IMG/VR virus record: IMGVR_UViG_3300048103_001146
Coordinates: 1-20,548 of that record
Reading direction: 5' to 3' (one strand)
DNA: 20,548 nt
DNA from: a virus
Shown here: positions 8,386 through 13,820 of the stretch, in pieces
Layout: each line of letters begins with the position of its first letter
How positions within the stretch are numbered: position 1 is the first letter of the stretch
Made by a program: the position numbers and the translations under genes
Notes under the pieces: generated by a model
The model's database searches: none
Seen by the model: the letters and a program-made list of their open reading frames with translations, nothing else
Told to the model about the DNA's origin: nothing

Positions 8386-8389
8386 AGTT

Positions 8390-8872
8390 ATGCCTGTCGC
8401 ACAAAGCTTCAACAAAATATTACTGACAACTAGCAATGCCAGTGATTATAACATATTACTTAATGAAGTAAGTGGTAAATTATATGTTGACGATAACCCA
8501 GTTGCTATATCTGGGACCCTCAATGCAGGAAACTTAAGTGATTATAATTTCGATGGTAATTCCATCGAAGGTTTTGCTGCCACAGTAGTGGACGAGACAT
8601 CGACATCTTATACATTATCCGCTCCTGACGCAGGCAAAATGATCGTTATTAATAATAGTGAAAATGCTACGGTTAGTGTGCCGCAAGGATTGGCCGCGGG
8701 ATTTAATTGTAGCTTTTTACAAAAAGGTACTGGCTCTATTTCATTTTCCGCGAGTGGAACAACAATTAACAATCGCCAATCACATACTCAAACAGCAGGT
8801 CAATACGCTATGGCAACATTGATATGTTATGACACAAATACATTTATATTAGCAGGAGATACAACAACATAA
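8390..8872 (+). CDS. Virion/tail structural protein, small
   Basis: A 160-residue beta-rich protein with no Cys-rich or enzymatic motif. The second half, from TSYTLSAPDAGKMIVINN through VSVPQGLAAGFNCSFLQKG to the end, has the pattern of a small beta domain found at the ends of phage tail-fibre and other virion proteins (YTL...D.GK.I..N......V.VP). The first third, KILLTTSNASDYNILLNEVSGKLYVDD, looks like a virion attachment segment. No signal peptide. The stop codon overlaps the start of the next small frame (TAATG). The exact position in the virion cannot be stated; a baseplate or fibre part is inferred from the neighbours. Confidence 0.65.
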   Translation: MPVAQSFNKILLTTSNASDYNILLNEVSGKLYVDDNPVAISGTLNAGNLSDYNFDGNSIEGFAATVVDETSTSYTLSAPDAGKMIVINNSENATVSVPQGLAAGFNCSFLQKGTGSISFSASGTTINNRQSHTQTAGQYAMATLICYDTNTFILAGDTTT

Positions 8873-9015
8873 TGTTTATATATACTACATTTTCTGTAAT
8901 AACATCTATTATTACAGCTTCACAATCAACCGATCAAGCAATTGACGGCGTAATTCAAACACAAGCTGGAATCAATCTTATGATTGAGTCTGGTGATTAC
9001 TTAGAATTCAATTAA
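8872..9015 (+). CDS. Small 47-residue protein, unknown
   Basis: A short frame that exactly fills the space between two tail genes: its ATG shares one base with the preceding TAA (TAATG), and its TAA ends one base before the next ATG. The protein starts MFIYTTFSVITSIITAS, a Thr/Ser/Ile-rich stretch, then QAIDGVIQTQAGINLMIESG and a C-terminal DYLEFN. It has no charged N-terminus typical of a signal peptide. It may be a small virion subunit or an accessory to its neighbours. Support is positional (perfect packing and coupling), so it could also be a decayed piece of a neighbouring gene. Confidence 0.5.
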   Translation: MFIYTTFSVITSIITASQSTDQAIDGVIQTQAGINLMIESGDYLEFN

Positions 9016-9016
9016 T

Positions 9017-9559
9017 ATGGCAAATAGAAAAATATCTGAATTAACCGAACTCTCTGAAGAACCATCCTCTGATGATGTATTGATATTGAATGATATATCA
9101 GACGCAACAGGATCCGCGCAAGGAACAACAAAAAAAATAAGCGTATCTAATTTATTGTCCGCCCATACAATTACCGATGAAGATCTTAGAGGTACAGATA
9201 ATCCGCACATCGGAGCTTACCCCAATCAATCGTTAAGGGTTATCGATAATTCAAGCAAATCTGTTTTGGTTACAACAAGCCCAGACGGAAGCTTAACATT
9301 TAATGTTAAAGAAGATACTGCAAAAATTTACCTCAATACACCATCAGAAAAATTAACAGTTACATTTGGATTAGCTGTGAATGAAGATTCGGGCGAGCCA
9401 GATATTGAAATTGAATCAAATGGTAAAAAATACTCTGTTATCAGCGGAGACTCAGACACTAAAGGAGCAAACGGCTTACCAATTCGACAAGGCTTTCAAA
9501 ACCCCGACATCGGGGCAAATCCAGCACCAATCTTAATCTCAGGCGGTTCAATCGCTTAA
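9017..9559 (+). CDS. KISELTE-type tail/virion attachment protein
   Basis: The N-terminus MANRKISELTELSEEPSSDD, continuing into VLILNDISDATGSAQGTTKK and ISVSNLLS, is a pattern that opens many marine phage tail-fibre and baseplate-linked proteins. It is thought to be a docking segment (inference from recurrence). The rest, 180 residues in all, is acidic and beta-rich, ending PAPILISGGSIA without a receptor-like domain, so it is probably an adaptor or a short fibre base. It begins 1 base after the 47-residue gene and is followed after 28 bases by the beta-helix spike gene, which it may help attach. No enzymatic motif was found. Confidence 0.7.
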   Translation: MANRKISELTELSEEPSSDDVLILNDISDATGSAQGTTKKISVSNLLSAHTITDEDLRGTDNPHIGAYPNQSLRVIDNSSKSVLVTTSPDGSLTFNVKEDTAKIYLNTPSEKLTVTFGLAVNEDSGEPDIEIESNGKKYSVISGDSDTKGANGLPIRQGFQNPDIGANPAPILISGGSIA

Positions 9560-9587
9560 CACATTCTAACTTAGAGACACACACATT

Positions 9588-10409
9588 ATGGCAGATCATT
9601 ATTTCGCAGTAACAGGCTCAGGCTCAGGAACAGGGGCAGATGCCGATAATCCACAAACCTACAGTTCTACTAACTTAAACACCGCAGAAGCGGCAGCATC
9701 AGGCGGGGATACTATTTTCTTTTTGCCAGGAAGTTACGGAATGCCTCCAACATTTGACCCTCTCAAGGACGATATAACATACCAATCCACAGAGTTACAC
9801 GGTGCGGTTTTTACTGGAGCTTTAGCAGGAACACTAGTTTTAGGTTCAGCAAGTAGAAACGGATTATCTCTTATAGGCTTCAAGTTTGTTGATTGCGGTA
9901 GAATTAAACCCATAACTACCTTCAATTCAACCACAGGACATATAATAAAGCAGAATCTAATTATTCAAAATACTGCGACAAATTATGGTAATACAGGACT
10001 CTTAGAAGGGTACAGCCAAAATAGTGCGAATGCTTTCACGGACAATGTAGTAGTTGCTAACTTTGATGGCGGTGGAAGGTTATTCAGACATGTTGGTCCT
10101 TGGACGATTGATAGAAATTCTTTCAATATTACAACTACCAATGTCACTTCATTAACCGCAGACGGCACGAACCCTGGGGTTCCTACTGATATGAAGAACA
10201 ATATATGGAAGAGTAACGATGCGAGCGTGTTCCTAACTACAGTCGCTTTAAATGCTAACTCTACAAACTCTTGTTTTTATCAGATGGGGTCACACAACGC
10301 CGCCACAGGTACAAACATCGAAGCAGACCCACAATTTGTAGACCCCGCCGACGGCGACCTACGCCTCCGCCCAACCTCTCCTTGCATCGGTGCTGGAACC
10401 GCAAGCTAA
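9588..10409 (+). CDS. Beta-helix tail spike/adhesin
   Basis: Likely receptor-binding or glycan-binding spike. Residues about 18-52 (DADNPQTYSSTNLNTAEAA then GGDTIFFLPGSYG) match the opening of right-handed parallel beta-helix proteins of the pectate-lyase type. The middle has repeating Asn-rich turns (IKQNLIIQN, FTDNVVVANF, IDRNSFNITT, MKNNIWKSN) as in stacked coils. The end, DPQFVDPADGDLRLRPTSPC followed by IGAG, is the closing motif of choice-of-anchor/beta-helix surface proteins in bacteria. No catalytic site could be identified. At 273 residues it is compact and would be expected to trimerise. By eye its DNA is richer in G and C than its neighbours, consistent with exchange of host-range genes. 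No Shine-Dalgarno sequence is seen. Confidence 0.75.
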   Translation: MADHYFAVTGSGSGTGADADNPQTYSSTNLNTAEAAASGGDTIFFLPGSYGMPPTFDPLKDDITYQSTELHGAVFTGALAGTLVLGSASRNGLSLIGFKFVDCGRIKPITTFNSTTGHIIKQNLIIQNTATNYGNTGLLEGYSQNSANAFTDNVVVANFDGGGRLFRHVGPWTIDRNSFNITTTNVTSLTADGTNPGVPTDMKNNIWKSNDASVFLTTVALNANSTNSCFYQMGSHNAATGTNIEADPQFVDPADGDLRLRPTSPCIGAGTAS

Positions 10410-10412
10410 GTC

Positions 10413-10622
10413 ATGGCTTACAACAAGTTACATAAGAAGGATTTTGTTATCGCTATTAAGACTGGCGATACGGCAGGAGACGAAGATAAGTTTAAGAAGC
10501 AAGCAACAAAAGGAGAGCTGTTCTTTAATACCGGCGATAAGAAATTGTACATTGCCATTACTTCCTCTGGTTCTTCTGACGCTACTTTATACGAGACCGC
10601 TGCGTTTACTCTTGTTACCTAA
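10413..10622 (+). CDS. Small tail protein (69 residues)
   Basis: Starts 3 bases after the spike stop codon. The segment TKGELFFNTGDKKLYIAITS is a variant of the GELFFDT...LYIA motif found near the N-terminus of many phage tail-fibre proteins, and here it makes up most of the protein. It may be a free-standing capping or attachment subunit for the spike encoded just upstream, or the remnant of a longer fibre. It is the last plus-strand gene before the convergent switch. Confidence 0.62.
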   Translation: MAYNKLHKKDFVIAIKTGDTAGDEDKFKKQATKGELFFNTGDKKLYIAITSSGSSDATLYETAAFTLVT

Positions 10623-10632
10623 CGCACGAATA

Positions 10633-10651
10633 GGAAATGACTGTCATTTCT
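10633..10651 (+). terminator. Weak hairpin after the plus-strand tail genes
   Basis: The arms GAAATGA (10634-10640) and TCATTTC (10644-10650) pair around a 3-base loop, and TGTTT follows. It lies 10 bases after the stop of the 69-residue gene. The stem is A/T-rich and the T tract short, so it is at best a weak terminator or an RNA 3'-end stabiliser. Confidence 0.28.
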
Positions 10652-10668
10652 GTTTAAAAATTAGACAC

Positions 10669-10695
10669 AAAAAAGCCCTCCATTTCTGGAGGGCT
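10669..10695 (-). terminator. Rho-independent terminator of the outer-membrane protein gene
   Basis: Perfect 9-bp stem AGCCCTCCA (10674-10682) / TGGAGGGCT (10687-10695) with loop TTTC. On the minus strand it is followed by TTTTTT (complement of 10669-10674), as expected of an intrinsic terminator for transcripts coming from 11367. On the plus strand there is no T tract. It starts 27 bases after the stop of the barrel gene. Confidence 0.88.
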
Positions 10696-10722
10696 GTATG
10701 AACAATTATACTTAGAGTATGA

Positions 10723-11367
10723 TTAAAAACTTGCAGTCAATGCCGCGGCCACAATACAGTCACTTTCAATTGCATCAGAATTAACCTGATCTGCACTCAA
10801 AGATAATACAAGATTTTTGGCAAGATTTTTACTTGCGCTAATTCCAACAGAATAATAATCAATATTATCGCCACTGCTTAGATCTGTATTACCAAGTGTT
10901 CCGCGAACAGACAAATCAATACTATTGATTGAGATGTCGTGAGACACACCAGCCTCGAATGTATATTGACTTTCATCAACATTACGCGCTGCAGAAAGCG
11001 TTGGACTTAATAATGTATTGAAATCAGCAGACAATACAACATCAAGATTACTTGCTCCATCGAGTTGCTCAAAATGCTCAATTCCACCATAAACAGAAAG
11101 TAGTGAACCGAGACTCTTGCCAATTCCTCCAGACAGAATGTAAACATCTCCATCTGCACCTGCGCTATGTGCGGTTTGTGCGCCGACTGAAACATCAAAT
11201 CCACCCTTTGTGGTAGCATAAGATGCGGACGTTTGTAGAGAGTCTTCTGCGATTAGAGATCCGCGACGAAACACGTCCGAGCCGTAACCAGTGGATAAAG
11301 ATCCAGCAGAAGCTGCGTTAATAGAAAGAACTGCCAAGGCAGCGAGTGTTAGTAATTTATTTTTCAT
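10723..11367 (-). CDS. Secreted outer-membrane beta-barrel (TorF-like porin family)
   Basis: A 214-residue protein with a classic Sec signal peptide: MKNKLL, a hydrophobic core TLAALAVLSI, then the ASA|G cleavage site after residue 21. The mature part begins with GYGSDVFRRGSLIAEDS, like the SDY.FRG start of TorF-type putative porins, and continues as alternating amphipathic strands (SLQTSASYATTKGGFDVSVG, YYSVGISASKNLAKNLVLSL). It ends in Phe (TASF), the C-terminal signal read by the BAM machine. It should therefore sit in the host outer membrane. It has its own sigma70-like promoter and terminator, so it can be expressed apart from the tail genes. A plausible role is to alter the infected cell's surface or permeability, or to exclude other phages, as for the lambdoid PA-2 Lc porin; this is inference. 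Confidence 0.8.
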   Translation of the reverse strand: MKNKLLTLAALAVLSINAASAGSLSTGYGSDVFRRGSLIAEDSLQTSASYATTKGGFDVSVGAQTAHSAGADGDVYILSGGIGKSLGSLLSVYGGIEHFEQLDGASNLDVVLSADFNTLLSPTLSAARNVDESQYTFEAGVSHDISINSIDLSVRGTLGNTDLSSGDNIDYYSVGISASKNLAKNLVLSLSADQVNSDAIESDCIVAAALTASF

Positions 11368-11381
11368 AATTTGAACTGTAG

Positions 11382-11410
11382 ATTATATAGATTTATTATA
11401 GTTTCGTCAA
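11382..11410 (-). promoter_or_regulatory. Sigma70-like promoter of the outer-membrane protein gene
   Basis: Minus strand: TTGACG (11405-11410), a 17-base spacer, then a perfect TATAAT (11382-11387), 14 bases before the ATG. The -35 overlaps the hsp20 stop codon. The expected start of transcription leaves a leader of about 7 bases with no Shine-Dalgarno sequence. Confidence 0.75.
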
Positions 11411-11814
11411 GTAATTTCTATTCTTTTTGTTTTTTGTTGTTTTTTAGGCATGTTTATGTATAGTATGCCATCTTTGTTTGTGGCTTTGATTTTGTTTGTG
11501 TCGAGTTCGTTTTTGAGGGTGAATAGATTGGTCGACTCGCGCGGTTCAAATTGTTGATGTAGATATTTTTCTTCTTGTTGTTTCGGTGATTTGCACACCA
11601 CTTTTAGAACACCATTTTCACAAGATAAATTGATATCCTCTTTTGCGATGCCTGGGCATTCTAATTGTATTTCAATTTCCTTTTCTCTAGATACAATGTT
11701 CGCGCGACGTTTTGACTCAACTGTGTCAAACAGCGAATCAGTAAACAAATCTTCAAGTAGATTGCTCCATGCGTTAGTATTTTTATTGTATGAATTGTTG
11801 ATATAGTATGACAT
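11407..11814 (-). CDS. hsp20: Small heat-shock protein, Hsp20/alpha-crystallin
   Basis: ATP-independent holdase chaperone that keeps unfolded proteins soluble. It is 135 residues long from the chosen ATG. The alpha-crystallin domain spans about 37-125, with the strand VSREKEIEIQLECPGIAKED, the segment ENGVLKVVCK and the family signature ATNKDGILYINMP (111-123). The C-terminal I-x-I anchor is present as IEI (132-134), so oligomer assembly looks intact. A longer frame from a GTG at 11853 adds 13 residues but runs through the candidate promoter and a palindrome, so the ATG at 11814 is preferred. Hsp20 genes are common in marine T4-like phages, where they may assist virion assembly; the target here is unknown. 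It has no terminator of its own before the outer-membrane protein gene. Confidence 0.93.
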   Translation of the reverse strand: MSYYINNSYNKNTNAWSNLLEDLFTDSLFDTVESKRRANIVSREKEIEIQLECPGIAKEDINLSCENGVLKVVCKSPKQQEEKYLHQQFEPRESTNLFTLKNELDTNKIKATNKDGILYINMPKKQQKTKRIEIT

Positions 11815-11826
11815 TTTGTAATTTAT

Positions 11827-11855
11827 ATTTAATTGTTTGAGACTGTGTGTCACAA
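11827..11855 (-). promoter_or_regulatory. Candidate hsp20 promoter
   Basis: Minus strand: TTGTGA (11850-11855), 17-base spacer, TTAAAT (11827-11832), 12 bases before the ATG at 11814. Each box has 4 of 6 consensus bases, but the geometry is the same as in the stronger promoters of this window. A T4-late-like TATAAATT (11820-11827, one mismatch) overlaps it, so the gene could be read early, late or both. Confidence 0.4.
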
Positions 11856-11871
11856 AAACACTGTGTTTTTG
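11853..11871. repeat. 19-bp perfect inverted repeat upstream of hsp20
   Basis: CAAAAACAC (11853-11861), one central base, GTGTTTTTG (11863-11871). It overlaps the edge of the candidate -35 box of hsp20 by 3 bases, as an operator would. As RNA it could fold as an 8-bp hairpin with a CTG loop, but no T tract follows on either strand, so a terminator is unlikely. Confidence 0.5.
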
Positions 11872-11909
11872 ATATTCACGCTTATATATTTGCTAGTTTC
11901 GTGCCAAAT

Positions 11910-11932
11910 AAAAAACCCCATTTCTGGGGTTT
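11910..11932 (-). terminator. Rho-independent terminator of the tail/sulfotransferase operon
   Basis: Stem AAACCCCA (11913-11920) / TGGGGTTT (11925-11932) with loop TTTC. On the minus strand a run of T (complement of 11910-11915, then ATTT) follows. It lies 64 bases after the sulfotransferase stop and separates that operon from hsp20. The loop and inner pairs (CCATTTCTGG on the plus strand) are the same as in the terminator at 10669-10695. Confidence 0.88.
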
Positions 11933-11956
11933 AAAGTTTTAGGGTTTGTTGATTTT

Positions 11957-11964
11957 TATTTATA
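11957..11964 (-). promoter_or_regulatory. Exact T4 late promoter octamer TATAAATA
   Basis: TATAAATA on the minus strand, between the sulfotransferase stop and the terminator at 11910-11932. It would start a transcript that meets the terminator within about 40 bases, then hsp20 if read through. It matches the T4 late consensus exactly but may be chance in AT-rich DNA. Confidence 0.3.
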
Positions 11965-11996
11965 TCATGATTGACACAATCTTTGCGTTACAGCTT

Positions 11997-12551
11997 TTAA
12001 AATGTATAACCCAACAACTCAATGGTCTTGATTTCTTTTTCAGCAATGATGTCGATTGTTTGTTGTGTATACCACTGTTTGTAGGTTTCATCATATTGGT
12101 ATCCAGGCTGGTAAACTTGTGATTGATCGATCTTATGATCCAAAAGCTCTTCTAGTCTATTAATACATTCATCCCATTGCTCTACTTGTAGAACTTCATC
12201 AACATTAATGAGATACGGATCTAATGATTTTATATGTCGTGAGAAATGTTCGCTCATTATCCAATTTACAAACTCATTCGACTTTGCTTCAGATCGCTCT
12301 TTCAAATTCCAGTGCATTTCAAATAAAGATGCATATCTTTCCCATGGGTTGCGAGCAATAGATACCTTATGTATTTGATCAATATCAACATTTAATATTT
12401 CTCCTGCTCTAGTTAAAGCGGCAGGTGTCGCGTGCAAACTATAACCAAAGCATTTACCGTCATTCGCGTCATAAAATTTACCAAACATGTACCTCGTACC
12501 GGTTTTAGGTGCATTGAAAACAGCGACGTTATGTTGTGTTGATATAATCAT
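11997..12551 (-). CDS. PAPS-dependent sulfotransferase
   Basis: Transfers a sulfuryl group from PAPS to a sugar or other hydroxyl. The 5'-phosphosulfate loop is APKTGTRYM (Pro15-Lys16-Thr17-Gly18-Thr19). The 3'-phosphate site is ARNPWERYASLF (Arg67, Ser75). The end, YTQQTIDIIAEKEIKTIELL then GYTF, has the closing helix and GY.F form of this family. The 184-residue length is small but covers both cofactor motifs. There is no signal or membrane segment, so it is cytoplasmic and would use host PAPS. Its ATGA start overlaps the stop of the 422-residue tail gene, so it is translated with tail proteins. That suggests the acceptor is a tail component or a glycan on it, but a host surface sugar is equally open. 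Confidence 0.82.
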   Translation of the reverse strand: MIISTQHNVAVFNAPKTGTRYMFGKFYDANDGKCFGYSLHATPAALTRAGEILNVDIDQIHKVSIARNPWERYASLFEMHWNLKERSEAKSNEFVNWIMSEHFSRHIKSLDPYLINVDEVLQVEQWDECINRLEELLDHKIDQSQVYQPGYQYDETYKQWYTQQTIDIIAEKEIKTIELLGYTF

Positions 12552-13816
12552 GAGTAATATGTGGTTCTGTTATTAGAATTAGATCGATAATGATGACAAG
12601 GTTGTTCAATTATACTCAACATGTCTGTATCCCACCACGTTGCCTGACTAACTACAGTTTGATTTTTGTATGTTATCGTTTGTATGTCCGAGATATCACT
12701 CATATCTACACTTTGCATATTCATATCGGTATCAAAATATTGTATATCTATATCTCCATTAACATCGTAAAAATAAAAATATTCCATCAACCGACCTTCT
12801 GGTGATTGAAAATCACCATTAATTTGATGCCCGTTGACTGTGATGTACCAGTAGGCATTGTATGTAGTAGCTAGTTGAGCATCACTAGAGACAACCCATT
12901 GATTGTCGCTATCATCTTCAGCTAGTGAGTATGTCGCAGGGTCACCATTGTAAGTGGTGGCATCATCCAGTCGATCCGGATTAAATTCAAATTTGACTAA
13001 ATGTGAGCGATTCATAACGTCTATATCCAAATACCGTTCGTCTCTTCCTTCATACATATCCATCCACCTGGTGAACCCATAATTCTCTGAATTGATTGTG
13101 CTACTTATCGAGTATGATCCATCCCATCCATAATAAAAATATTGTGCATTATCGAAGTCGCCACTGTTAGGCCATATATCAGGATTTCCTGTGCCTTCAG
13201 ATGCGTTGCGAGGTGTTATATTGGTAAATGCCAGTCTAATTTTGTATGGTTTGTTTTTTGTACCACCTGTAAAATTTATCCTCCATCGTGTGTTATCATC
13301 TGTAACCTCCGGTATTTCAAATTTATCACTTGTACCATCTAACGGTACATTAACAACGCTGTATAGAATTGAGTCTACTGTTATTGTTGTTGCTGTCAGG
13401 GTTGTGTATCCAGGTGATACGCCGCCGCCAGTACTAGAGCTCCCGCTAGAGCCAGTAGCTTGAGTTACCCAAGTGTATTCAGAGCCATCCCAACCAAGCA
13501 CTTCTCCACTGGATGCGCCAGTAATATTTAAATGAGAATCCACATCAGAATCAGCGTAACTTGATCCTCCAGAACCGGATCCAATAGCTTCCCACGTGTT
13601 ATTTGTGTCAGTCTTACGATACATGACACCATCGTCATCTACGTACAGTGTCCCTACTGGACTATTATATATTAATTTCTCACCGGCATCTTCAGTACCC
13701 GCGTTATTTGGATCTCCATCAAAGCCTAGTAGGCTTCCGTCAGGCATGACAGTGCCACTTTTGTAGAGAATAACCCTGCGTTGCATTTCGAAATCTAATG
13801 AATCTGTTGTTGCCAT
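12548..13816 (-). CDS. Tail fibre/virion protein, 422 residues
   Basis: Likely distal tail or adhesin protein. N-terminal part (1-80): RRVILYKSGTVMPDGSLLGF then VGTLYVDDDGVMYRKTDTNN, a pattern seen at the start of phage fibre proteins. Then a Gly/Ser linker and a 32-residue module (86-117, SYADSDVDSHLNITGAS ...) that also occurs in the upstream 892-residue protein, then a second Gly/Ser linker (121-132). The C-terminal 280 residues are rich in aromatic and acidic residues (FYYGWDGSYS, MEYFYFYDVNGDIDIQYFDT) and unlike anything I recognise; this may be the binding domain. It starts 4 bases after the larger gene's stop and its own stop overlaps the sulfotransferase start. Confidence 0.72.
   Translation of the reverse strand: MATTDSLDFEMQRRVILYKSGTVMPDGSLLGFDGDPNNAGTEDAGEKLIYNSPVGTLYVDDDGVMYRKTDTNNTWEAIGSGSGGSSYADSDVDSHLNITGASSGEVLGWDGSEYTWVTQATGSSGSSSTGGGVSPGYTTLTATTITVDSILYSVVNVPLDGTSDKFEIPEVTDDNTRWRINFTGGTKNKPYKIRLAFTNITPRNASEGTGNPDIWPNSGDFDNAQYFYYGWDGSYSISSTINSENYGFTRWMDMYEGRDERYLDIDVMNRSHLVKFEFNPDRLDDATTYNGDPATYSLAEDDSDNQWVVSSDAQLATTYNAYWYITVNGHQINGDFQSPEGRLMEYFYFYDVNGDIDIQYFDTDMNMQSVDMSDISDIQTITYKNQTVVSQATWWDTDMLSIIEQPCHHYRSNSNNRTTYYS
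13466..13561 (-). repeat. Shared 32-residue module, copy in the 422-residue protein
   Basis: Encodes residues 86-117, flanked by Gly/Ser linkers. By hand count, 20 of 32 residues equal the copy at 15810-15905 with no gap. At DNA level the stretch at 13527-13546 equals that at 15871-15890 except for one base. Confidence 0.8.
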
Positions 13817-13820
13817 AATT

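Noticed and set aside
10390-10701. Plus-strand frame of 103 codons
   Set aside because: It overlaps the 69-residue tail gene in another frame and runs through the terminator hairpin; its protein is a low-complexity shadow rich in Leu and Arg.
11812-11853. Longer Hsp20 with GTG start at 11853 (148 residues)
   Set aside because: The extra 13 codons run through the palindrome and candidate promoter and do not resemble the family; the ATG at 11814 gives a normal N-terminus.
11971-12000. Plus-strand TTGACA near the sulfotransferase stop
   Set aside because: No acceptable -10 at 16 to 18 bases, and no gene follows on that strand.
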